DNA of 64,000 nucleotides from Pseudomonadota bacterium (lineage in GTDB: Archaea > Thermoplasmatota > SW-10-69-26 > JACQPN01 > JAJPHT01), in NCBI GenBank assembly GCA_021325135.1, contig JAJPHT010000026.1, positions 1 to 64,000 of the forward strand, read 5' to 3'. The notes under the pieces were generated by a model. It did not search any database, was not told the origin of the DNA, and was given only the letters and a program-made list of their open reading frames with translations. The position numbers and the translations under genes are program-made. Of this stretch, positions 43,564 to 50,688 are shown piece by piece. The number at the start of each line of letters is the position of its first letter. Position 1 is the stretch's first letter.

Positions 43564-43571
43564 CCTTCAAA
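43564..43571 (+). promoter_or_regulatory. TATA-like box of the acyltransferase gene
   Basis: CCTTCAAA is centred 28 nt before the GTG at 43596, consistent with a leaderless transcript starting just after the PKD-protein gene. Confidence 0.5.
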
Positions 43572-43595
43572 CCCCTCCAGGGGCGTCGCGGGCGC

Positions 43596-44315
43596 GTGCG
43601 GGCCCCCGACCCCGAGGCCATCGAGCGCGCCGCCCCGTGGCTGCGCAAGGTGCGCGCCTACTGCCGCGTCCAGGTGGAGGGCGTGGAGAAGATCCCCCAG
43701 GGCCCCTGCATCCTCGCCGCGAACCACACCGGCTGGGCCGGCATCGACTACTGGAACCTCTTCATCACCGTCTACGACGACGCGAAGCGCATCCCCCGCG
43801 TCGCGGTCCACCCGTCGTACTTCCGCTTCAAGAAGGTGCGCGACCTCGCCGACCAATTGGGCTTCTTCGAGGTGAGCGTCGCCACCAGCACGGAGATCCT
43901 TGACGAGGGTGGCCTCGTGACCTTCTTCCCCGAGGCGGAGGAGGGGAACTTCAAGCCCATCTGGAAACGATATCGCCTCCAGCCCTTCAAGCCCGGCTTC
44001 GCCCGCGTCGCGCTGGCCACCGAGGCGCCCGTCGTCCCCGTCGTCATCGTGGGCGGCGAGGAGGCGAACCCCACGCTGGGGCGCCTCAAGCCGCTGGAGG
44101 AGGTCCTCCAGGCGCCCGTGCCCATCCCGGTGAACCTGCTGCCCTTCCCCGTGAAGTGGCGCATCGCCTTCCTCGACCCCGTGAGCCCCTCCACCTACCT
44201 GGAGCGCGAGAGCCCCGACAAGGACGTCGCGGAATTGATGGCGCGCGACCTGCGCCACCGCATGCAGGACGCCTTGGACGAGCAGGTCCGCAAGCGCGGG
44301 CACCCGATCCTGTAG
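43596..44315 (+). CDS. PlsC-like acyltransferase
   Basis: This 239-residue protein starts at a GTG. It carries the glycerolipid acyltransferase motifs NHTGWAGID (H-x4-D catalytic pair) and FFPEAEEGN (acceptor binding). PlsC enzymes acylate lysophosphatidate. Archaeal membranes use ether lipids, so the native acceptor may be something else. No signal or strong membrane helix is seen, suggesting a peripheral membrane enzyme. A C-terminal segment HRMQDALDEQVRKRGHPIL is soluble and charged. Confidence 0.87.
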   Translation: MRAPDPEAIERAAPWLRKVRAYCRVQVEGVEKIPQGPCILAANHTGWAGIDYWNLFITVYDDAKRIPRVAVHPSYFRFKKVRDLADQLGFFEVSVATSTEILDEGGLVTFFPEAEEGNFKPIWKRYRLQPFKPGFARVALATEAPVVPVVIVGGEEANPTLGRLKPLEEVLQAPVPIPVNLLPFPVKWRIAFLDPVSPSTYLERESPDKDVAELMARDLRHRMQDALDEQVRKRGHPIL

Positions 44316-44342
44316 GGCGAGCATCGGCCCATCCGCCACGAG

Positions 44343-44349
44343 CTTCATC
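44343..44349 (+). promoter_or_regulatory. TATA-like box of the first DUF72 gene
   Basis: CTTCATC is centred 28 nt before the ATG at 44374, the same spacing as other leaderless promoters in the window. Confidence 0.45.
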
Positions 44350-44373
44350 CCCACGCTCCTGCCACGCCTCCGT

Positions 44374-45144
44374 ATGCCCCAGGGTCGCGTGCACGTCGGC
44401 ACGTCGGGCTACGTCTACGACCACTGGAAAGGCCCCTTCTACCCCGAGGACCTGCCGCGAAAGGCCTGGTTCCGCTTCTACGCGGAGCGGTTCTCCTCCG
44501 TCGAGATCAACAACACGTTCTACCGCCTTCCGGACGAGGCCACGGTCGCGCGCTGGCGCGACGAGGCGCCCCCGGGCTTCGTCTACGCCTTCAAGGCCAG
44601 CCGCTACGTCACGCACCGCAAGCGCCTCCGGCCCGGCGGCTCCTATCCCCACGCCCTGGAGACGCTCGTCCACCGGCTCGAAGGCGCGGGGGACCGCCTG
44701 GGGCCCATCCTCTTCCAGACGCCGCCGGGCATGCGACGCGACGACGAGCGCCTGCGCGCCTTCCTCGCGCGGCTGCCGCGGCGGGACGTGCGCTACGCCT
44801 TCGAGTTCCGCGACGCCTCGTGGCACGACGAGGCGGTGTACGACCTCCTGGGCGAGCACGGCGTCGCGTTCTGCCTCCACGACTGGCCCGACGCGCCCAC
44901 GCCCCCCTCCGTCGTCACGGCGGACCTCGTCTACGTCCGCTTCCACGGCCCCCGGAGGGCCTATGCGGGGCTCTACGGCCCGCGCCGCATGGAGCCCTGG
45001 GCGCAGCGCGTCGCCCGCTGGCGCGGCGAAGGGCGCGAGGTGCTCTGCTTCTTCAACAACGACGAGAAGGCCTACGCGACGCGCGACGCCGCATGGCTCG
45101 CCCGCCGGCTGGGGGTGGATGCGCGTGCCCCGGCCGCGCAGTGA
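44374..45144 (+). CDS. DUF72 protein 1
   Basis: This 256-residue protein belongs to DUF72, a TIM-barrel-like family. Typical motifs are VHVGTSGYVYDHWKG at the N-terminus, SSVEINNTFYRLP, FAFKASRYVTH-like YAFKASRYVTH, FEFRDASWH, VYVRFHG and CFFNNDEKAYA. The family is widespread but its reaction is unknown. Its end overlaps the next gene by 26 bp, so the two DUF72 genes form a unit. Confidence 0.92.
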   Translation: MPQGRVHVGTSGYVYDHWKGPFYPEDLPRKAWFRFYAERFSSVEINNTFYRLPDEATVARWRDEAPPGFVYAFKASRYVTHRKRLRPGGSYPHALETLVHRLEGAGDRLGPILFQTPPGMRRDDERLRAFLARLPRRDVRYAFEFRDASWHDEAVYDLLGEHGVAFCLHDWPDAPTPPSVVTADLVYVRFHGPRRAYAGLYGPRRMEPWAQRVARWRGEGREVLCFFNNDEKAYATRDAAWLARRLGVDARAPAAQ

Positions 45145-46057
45145 GCGCGCGCTGCGCCGCGAGGCGCTCTACGGCCCTCCACTGGAAGGTCCCGGCCTGG
45201 AGGAGGAGCTTCCCCCCGTCGCGCGCTGGCCCGCGGACCTGCGCCTCCGCGTGGGCACCTCGGGCTGGGCGTACCGCCACTGGCTGGGGCGCCTCTATCC
45301 GAGGCGCCTTCCGGGCGCGCAGATGCTCGCGTTCCACAGCCGCCGCTTCGCCACGGTGGAGGTCAACAGCACCTTCTACCGGCCCCCCGCGCCCGAGGTC
45401 GTGGACGCGTGGCGCGCGCAGACGCCGCCCGGGTTCCGCTTCACGCTGAAGATGCCCCGCGCGATCACGCACGACAAGCGCCTTGTGGACGTGGCGCGGG
45501 AGACGGAGGCCTTCGTGGACCTGGCCCGCCGCCTTGGCCCCAAGCTGGGCGTGCTCCTCGCGCAGCTTCCCCCGGGCTTCCGCGCGGACCCGCCCCTCCT
45601 GGACTCCTTCCTCTCCCTCCTCCCCTCGTCGCTCCAGGTCGCGGTGGAGCTTCGCCACCGCTCGTGGCACGACGCCGCGACGGGCCGCCTGCTCGCGCGC
45701 CACGGCGCGGCCCGCGTCGTCCACGACTTCGGCCGCAAGGCGACGCCTCTTCCGCCCACCGCGCCCTTCGTCTACCTTCGCCTCCACGGCCCCTCGGGGC
45801 GATATCGCGGCGGCTACGACGCGGAGACGCTCCTCGCGTGGGCGGAGCAGCTGAAGGCGTGGATCCGCGAGGGGCTGGAGGCGTGGTGCTATCTCAACAA
45901 CGACGAGCGCGGCCACGCCGTGGAGGACGCGCTGGCGCTGCGCGGGTGGGCCACCCAGCCCGCCGCGGAGGAACGACCCCCGCCTCGTTTCCGGGCGCGC
46001 CGGCCTGACCAGGAGGCCGAAGCCGAAGCCGCTTTATGGCCGGCTCGCGCCCTCTGA
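45119..46057 (+). CDS. DUF72 protein 2
   Basis: This 312-residue paralogue of the preceding protein starts at an ATG inside the end of that gene. After an N-terminal extension of about 40 residues it shows LRVGTSGWAYRHWLG, ATVEVNSTFYRPP, FRFTLKMPRAITH, VAVELRHRSWHD, VYLRLHG and WCYLNNDERGHA. The tandem overlapping pair suggests that the two act together, perhaps as a heteromer. The C-terminal tail is basic and then acidic (RFRARRPDQEAEAEAALW) and contains the promoter of the next gene at DNA level. Confidence 0.9.
   Translation: MRVPRPRSERALRREALYGPPLEGPGLEEELPPVARWPADLRLRVGTSGWAYRHWLGRLYPRRLPGAQMLAFHSRRFATVEVNSTFYRPPAPEVVDAWRAQTPPGFRFTLKMPRAITHDKRLVDVARETEAFVDLARRLGPKLGVLLAQLPPGFRADPPLLDSFLSLLPSSLQVAVELRHRSWHDAATGRLLARHGAARVVHDFGRKATPLPPTAPFVYLRLHGPSGRYRGGYDAETLLAWAEQLKAWIREGLEAWCYLNNDERGHAVEDALALRGWATQPAAEERPPPRFRARRPDQEAEAEAALWPARAL
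46032..46038 (+). promoter_or_regulatory. TATA box of the MgtC/DUF4010 gene
   Basis: CTTTATG lies inside the end of the second DUF72 gene and is centred 29 nt before the TTG at 46064. The TTG would be at or very near the transcript's 5' end, so the gene is probably leaderless. Confidence 0.55.
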
Positions 46058-46063
46058 GCCTGG

Positions 46064-47338
46064 TTGGACCTCAACGCTTTCCTCGTCGAGCTTGCCGTCT
46101 CCGGCGCCGTGGGCGGCCTCGTGGGCATCGAGCGCGAGCACCGCCCCGATGGACAGGACGTGGTGGCGGGCGTGCGCACGTTCCCGCTGGTCAGCATCGC
46201 GGGCTTCCTCATCGGGATCATCGCCATCGAGAACGCCTCGCCCCTCATCCTGGGCGCGGGGCTCCTGGGCATCTTCGCCTTCGCGCTGATGTTCATCCAG
46301 ATGCGGCTGAAGCTCAACCAGACCGGCGTCACGACGCCCGTCGCCATGATCGTGACGTTCCTCCTGGGCGTCCTCATCGCCTACGGGCACCAGTTCGAGG
46401 CCGTCGTCGTGGGGATCGCGATGACGTTCCTCCTGGTCACGAAGCGGCGCCTGCACAACTTCGTCTCGCTCCTGGACGACGACGAGATCCTCTCGACGCT
46501 CCAGTTCATCACGGTCCTGTTCATCCTCCTGCCCCTCACGTACAACCTGCCCGAGCACGTCTGGGACCTCTCGTGGCTGGGCCGCCACCAATTGGTCGAC
46601 CCCTTCAGCATCGTGCTCGTGGTGGTCTTCGTCTCGGCCATCAGCTTCGTGAGCCTCGTCGCCATGCGGCAGATCGGGCCGGGGCGCGGCCTGGAGTTCT
46701 CGGGCCTCATGGGCGGCCTCGTCAACAGCGAGGCGACGACGGCGGGGCTCGCGCAGCGCGCGCGGGAGGAGCCCCGCCTTGCCAGCGCGGCCTTCGTGGG
46801 TGCCATCCTCGCCACCATGACCATGATGGTGCGCGGCGTCGCGCTGGTGGCCTTCAGCGACCCCAGCCTGCGCCTCATGATCCGCCTGGTGCCGTGGCTT
46901 CTCCCCGTCTTCCTCGCGGGCGCGTTCTTCGCGTGGAGGGAGCGCGTCGCCACCGACGAGTCCATTCCCGCCGTGCGCGTGAAGAACCCGTTCGCGATCC
47001 TCCCCGCCGCGCGCTTCGCCCTCATGTACGCGGGCGTCTCGCTCCTGGTCGCCCTCGCGCAGCAGCAGTTCGGCCCCGTGGGCGCCTACGTCGCGACCCT
47101 GGGCGGCTTCCTCTCCGCGGGCGCCGTCATGGCCAGCGTCGCGGCCCTCTTCGCCGGGGGCGCCCTGGACTTCACCACCGCGCTGCGCGTCTGCCTCCTG
47201 GCCAACGCGGCCTCGGTCCTGGGCAAGCTCCTCATCCTGCGCGCGACGAACCCCGACCTCGCGCGGCGGGCCCTCGTGCCCTACGGCGCCATGGCCGCGC
47301 TGGGCCTCGCCACCGTGGCGGGGTCGTTCCTCGTCTGA
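46064..47338 (+). CDS. MgtC/SapB-DUF4010 membrane protein
   Basis: This 424-residue protein starts at a TTG. It has an N-terminal MgtC/SapB domain (GAVGGLVGIEREH...GVRTFPLVSIAGFLIG) and a C-terminal DUF4010 domain (GPGRGLEFSGLMGGLVNSEATTAGLAQRA). About 11-12 membrane helices are predicted. MgtC-type proteins are implicated in magnesium homeostasis and stress survival in bacteria. DUF4010 fusions have no established role. The TTG is supported by the TATA-like box 29 nt upstream, as no Shine-Dalgarno sequence is seen. Confidence 0.92.
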   Translation: MDLNAFLVELAVSGAVGGLVGIEREHRPDGQDVVAGVRTFPLVSIAGFLIGIIAIENASPLILGAGLLGIFAFALMFIQMRLKLNQTGVTTPVAMIVTFLLGVLIAYGHQFEAVVVGIAMTFLLVTKRRLHNFVSLLDDDEILSTLQFITVLFILLPLTYNLPEHVWDLSWLGRHQLVDPFSIVLVVVFVSAISFVSLVAMRQIGPGRGLEFSGLMGGLVNSEATTAGLAQRAREEPRLASAAFVGAILATMTMMVRGVALVAFSDPSLRLMIRLVPWLLPVFLAGAFFAWRERVATDESIPAVRVKNPFAILPAARFALMYAGVSLLVALAQQQFGPVGAYVATLGGFLSAGAVMASVAALFAGGALDFTTALRVCLLANAASVLGKLLILRATNPDLARRALVPYGAMAALGLATVAGSFLV

Positions 47339-47424
47339 GGCCTGGGCTCCCGGGCTCCCGGGGCCCCTGGGCCCAGGTCCCCCCGCGTCGGGAGGATGAA
47401 CCCCGGCTGCCGAAGCCTGCTTCA

Positions 47425-47439
47425 CAGGTGATCCACCTG
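47425..47439. promoter_or_regulatory. palindrome CAGGTG-ATC-CACCTG before a small secreted protein gene
   Basis: This is a perfect 6-3-6 inverted repeat between a CTTCACA box (47420-47426) and the ATG at 47452. The position, overlapping the expected transcription start, suits a repressor operator. The cognate regulator is unknown. Confidence 0.4.
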
Positions 47440-47451
47440 AACTGGCAACCG

Positions 47452-47730
47452 ATGCTTGCGACAGCCCTACTGACCACCGCGCTGCTCCCCTTTGCGGGCG
47501 CAGCGGCCCCCCCGCCGGATTGCGCGCCCTCCGCCGCGCCGGCCACGCAGGTCCACACGGACCCCGTGACCTATGAGCGCGTCTACAGCGCCTTCGGCAG
47601 GACCTACGTCGAGCTCTGGCAGGAGAGCAACGGCGTCTCGGGCCTCCAGCCCAGCTCCACGTGGAACTGCGGCGGCGCCGCGGACACCCTGCTGGACTCG
47701 GCCTGCTACGGCTGCCCTCTGATGCTGTAG
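47452..47730 (+). CDS. small secreted Cys-containing protein
   Basis: This 92-residue protein has a signal peptide (LATALLTTALLPFAGAAA) and a mature domain of about 70 residues with four Cys (PDCAP, WNCGG and ACYGCP). These could form two disulphides. The ATG is preferred to the GTG at 47428 because a CTTCACA box lies 29 nt before it and the hydrophobic core begins at once. No family is recognised. Confidence 0.6.
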   Translation: MLATALLTTALLPFAGAAAPPPDCAPSAAPATQVHTDPVTYERVYSAFGRTYVELWQESNGVSGLQPSSTWNCGGAADTLLDSACYGCPLML

Positions 47731-47800
47731 GCAGCCCCTCCTCTGGCCGTCCGATGAGGCGGCCAGAACCCTTCTTCTTCCGCCAGCCCCCCATGGCGGC

Positions 47801-49378
47801 ATGCCGTTCCCCCACCCCCTGGGCAACGAGCGCTCCCCCTCCCTCTGGATCGAGACCGCGGGGACCACCTCCCACGGACCCGTGGACGCCGACCAGCGCG
47901 CGGACGTCATCGTCGTGGGCGCGGGCATCGCAGGCCTCACCTCCTCGTACCTCCTCGCCAAGGCGGGGAAGTCCGTCGTCCTCGTGGACCGCGAGCGCGT
48001 CGCCATGAGCGAGACGGGCCACACCACCGCGCACCTCCAGATCGTCGTCGACACGCGCCTCCAGGACCTGGTGGACCGCTTCGGCCTCGAAGGCGCGAAG
48101 AAGGGGTGGGACTCGCAATTGGAAGCGGTGCGCCTCATCGAGCAGATCGCGCGGGAGGAGCGTATCGCCTGCGGCCTGGAGCGCCTGCCCGCCTACCTCT
48201 ACTCGCCCCGCGAGGAGGACGTGGACGCGCTGCGCCGCGAGATGCGCCTCGCGCGCCGGATCGGCTACGCCGCGGAGTGGGCGGACCCGCGCGAGGTGCC
48301 CTTCCCCGCCAAGGCCGCGGTGCGCTTCCCCCACCAGGGCAAGCTCCACCCGCGGCAGTACGCGCTGGGCCTCGCCAAGGCGTGCGAGCGCCTGGGCGTC
48401 CGCATCTTCGAGGGCACCGAGGCGACGAAGGTCCACGAGGGATCGCCCGTCGTCGTCGAGACGCGGGAAGGGCACAGGCTCACGGGGGATTGGTTCGTGA
48501 GCGCCGCGAACACGCCGTGGCACGTGAAGATCGCGCTGCACACCAAGCTCCACCCCTACCGCACCTACGCCATCGGCGCGCGGGTCCCGCGGGGAATCTT
48601 CGGCGACGCGCTCTACTGGGACACGCTGGACCCGTACCACTACACGCGGGTTGAGCGCGAGGGCGATCGCGACCTCGTCGTCCTGGGCGGCGAGGACCAC
48701 GAGCTGGCCGAGGAGCCCGACACCGAGCGCCACTGGGAGAGCCTCCTCGACCACCTGCGGCAGGCCGTGGACGACGTCGAGCCCGCGTACCGCTGGAGCG
48801 GCGAGGTCATGGAGACCGAGGACGGCTACCCCTACATCGGCCGCGTGCCGGGGCGCCCGGAGAACGAGCTTGTCGTCACCGGCGACTCGGGCACGGGCAT
48901 CACCAACGGCACGCTGGGCGGCCTCATGGTGGCGGAACGCATCCTGGGCCGCGGCACGCCGTGGGACGAGCTGTACGACCCCGCGCGCGTCGCGACGGGC
49001 GCCGAGGCGGCGAAGGGGTGGCTGGCGAAGAACCTCGGCGACGCCAAGGAGCTCGCCGTGCGCTACCTCAAGCCTGGCGAGATCGAAGGGCCCGACGAAC
49101 TGGCGCCGGGGCAGGGGGGCATCCTGCGGCGCGGCGCGCAGCGCATCGCCCTCGCGCGCACGCTGGACGGCGCGCTCGTCGCGCGCAGCGCCGCCTGCAC
49201 GCACGCGGGCTGCGTCGTGGGCTGGAACCACGCCGAGCAGTCGTGGGACTGCCCCTGCCACGGCGGCCGCTTCACGCCGGGGGGCGACATCCTCCACGGG
49301 CCCCCCGCGGCGCCCCTCAAAGAGGTGGACCTGGACGAGGTGCTATCAAAGAAGGAGGCCGAGGGGAAGAAGGGCTGA
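47801..49378 (+). CDS. FAD-dependent oxidoreductase with C-terminal Rieske domain
   Basis: This 525-residue protein combines a DAO-type FAD domain with a Rieske 2Fe-2S domain. The FAD domain has VIVVGAGIAGLTSSYLLAKAG near residue 36 and the TGDSGTGITNG segment near 365. The Rieske domain (about 430-520) has ligands C466, H468, C484 and H487 and the extra Cys pair C471/C486 that forms a disulphide in high-potential Rieske proteins. It resembles the bacterial YhfW-like group. It should be a soluble flavoprotein with internal electron transfer. The substrate is unknown, although amine or amino-acid oxidation is typical of the FAD domain. A CTTCTTC box lies about 27 nt before the ATG. Confidence 0.93.
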   Translation: MPFPHPLGNERSPSLWIETAGTTSHGPVDADQRADVIVVGAGIAGLTSSYLLAKAGKSVVLVDRERVAMSETGHTTAHLQIVVDTRLQDLVDRFGLEGAKKGWDSQLEAVRLIEQIAREERIACGLERLPAYLYSPREEDVDALRREMRLARRIGYAAEWADPREVPFPAKAAVRFPHQGKLHPRQYALGLAKACERLGVRIFEGTEATKVHEGSPVVVETREGHRLTGDWFVSAANTPWHVKIALHTKLHPYRTYAIGARVPRGIFGDALYWDTLDPYHYTRVEREGDRDLVVLGGEDHELAEEPDTERHWESLLDHLRQAVDDVEPAYRWSGEVMETEDGYPYIGRVPGRPENELVVTGDSGTGITNGTLGGLMVAERILGRGTPWDELYDPARVATGAEAAKGWLAKNLGDAKELAVRYLKPGEIEGPDELAPGQGGILRRGAQRIALARTLDGALVARSAACTHAGCVVGWNHAEQSWDCPCHGGRFTPGGDILHGPPAAPLKEVDLDEVLSKKEAEGKKG

Positions 49379-49385
49379 GCGGGGC

Positions 49386-50130
49386 TCAGTGCGCGGGGCC
49401 CGCGTGGACGGTGCCGTCCGCGTGGGTGTGCGTCTCGCCGGAGGCCGCGCTGGGCTCCGCGGTGACGTACTCCTCGACAAAGCGCGTGGTCTTGACGCCC
49501 GCGAAGGTGCGCAGGTCGCTGACGAGGCGGTACTTCGCGACGAACCAGCGCTGGTCGTACTTGCACGAGTCGGGCAGCGTGATGGAGACGACGTCGCCCT
49601 GCGCGTCGACCTTGAAGCCGTCCGCGCGCCCCTGGCCGTAGGCCAGCTCGATGAACCCCTTGATCTTCTCCACGGGGTCCGTGATCTCCTGGACGATGGT
49701 GAACTTGTACGTGAGCGCCTTGCCCGCGAGGGGCGGGTTGTAGTCGACGCGCACGCGGCCGGGGCTCACGGAGACGACGGTCGCCATCTTGCCCTGGTGC
49801 TGGAGGCGCATGCCCGGGTACCGGTTGACCTCCTGCTTCGAACTCGCGCAGCGGGATCGTGTCGACCTTGGCGGGGTCCTTCTCGCCGAACGCCTTCTGC
49901 GGGGGGATCGTGACCTCCTGCGCCTCGCCGGGCTTCGCGCCCTCCAGGGCCTCGTCGAAGCCGGGAATGACGCGGCCGGTGCCCACGAGCACGGGGAGCG
50001 GCTCGTAGACGACCTCGGCGTTGTACTTGCCGTGGGACTGGGCGACGTCGCGCTTCGTCGTGTCGAAGAGCTCGCCGTCCTCCGTCCAGGCCTCGTAGTC
50101 GACCTTCACCAGGGTGCCCTTGGCGACCAT
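49386..50130 (-). CDS. FKBP-type peptidyl-prolyl isomerase (SlyD-like), apparent frameshift
   Basis: The first 98 or so residues (VAKGTLVKVDYEAWTEDGELFDTT, VLVGTGRVIPGFDEAL, KAFGEKDPAKVDTIPLREF) form an archaeal SlyD-like FKBP that catalyses proline isomerisation and acts as a chaperone. The continuation (RYPGMRLQHQGKMATVVSV, DYNPPLAGKALTYKFTI) is in a different frame. They join at about 49836-49840, where one extra base, or two missing, would be needed. The archaeal extended C-terminal domain and a short His-containing tail (ETHTHADGTVHAGPAH) follow. The lesion may be a sequencing error or a real disruption. A TTCATATACC TATA box lies about 28 nt before the ATG at 50130. Confidence 0.82.
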
Positions 50131-50153
50131 ACGAGGCGGCCCAAGCGGGGCCC

Positions 50154-50163
50154 GGTATATGAA
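50154..50163 (-). promoter_or_regulatory. TATA box of the FKBP gene
   Basis: TTCATATACC on the minus strand is centred 28 nt before the ATG at 50130. It is one of the clearer TATA boxes in the window and implies a leaderless transcript. Confidence 0.65.
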
Positions 50164-50180
50164 GGCTGGGGGTGGCTTGC

Positions 50181-50639
50181 TCACGTCGAGCCCGGCGGCC
50201 GCACCGCGCGCTCGCGGTAGGTCCACGGCGGCGCGTAGGCGACGCCGAACCACCGCTGGACGGGCGGGCTGAGGAGGTACCACGCGGCGACGCCCGCGAG
50301 GACCAGCTGCGCGAGGCCGCCCACGAAGGCAGCGCCCAGGAGGGTGAGGAGCCCGAAGACGACGTTCAGCGCGGCGAGGCCGACGCAGGCGTACCACGCC
50401 CAGCGGCGGCGCGCGAAGAGGCCCCACGCGACGGCGGCCGCGAAGAGGGCGTAGGCGAGGACGAGCACGCCGCCCGCGGCGCCCAGCGCGACGAGGCTGG
50501 AGGAGTTCACGGCGGCGCCGGCCAAGGCGCCCGCGGCGAAGATCGCGAAGGCCGCGAAGAGGGCGAAGAGCGCGACGATCAGGGCGAGCGCGGCGAGGAC
50601 GGTGACGCCCGCGGGGCGGCTGGGCAGCGGCGTGGCCAT
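50181..50639 (-). CDS. four-helix membrane protein of unknown function
   Basis: This 152-residue protein has about four membrane helices, rich in Ala, Leu and Phe, with a basic RRRWAWYACVG turn between the second and third. The C-terminal segment (SPPVQRWFGVAYAPPWTYRERAV) is soluble. The pattern resembles small DUF-type membrane proteins common in archaea. The function is unknown. Confidence 0.68.
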   Translation of the reverse strand: MATPLPSRPAGVTVLAALALIVALFALFAAFAIFAAGALAGAAVNSSSLVALGAAGGVLVLAYALFAAAVAWGLFARRRWAWYACVGLAALNVVFGLLTLLGAAFVGGLAQLVLAGVAAWYLLSPPVQRWFGVAYAPPWTYRERAVRPPGST

Positions 50640-50688
50640 GGGCGCCTTGGGCGCGCGACGTGCATCAAGGGCGCGCGCGGTCAGGCGG

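Noticed and set aside
43596..44315. Assignment of the PlsC-like protein to archaeal phospholipid synthesis
   Set aside because: Archaeal membranes are ether-linked. The motif supports acyltransferase chemistry but not the pathway.
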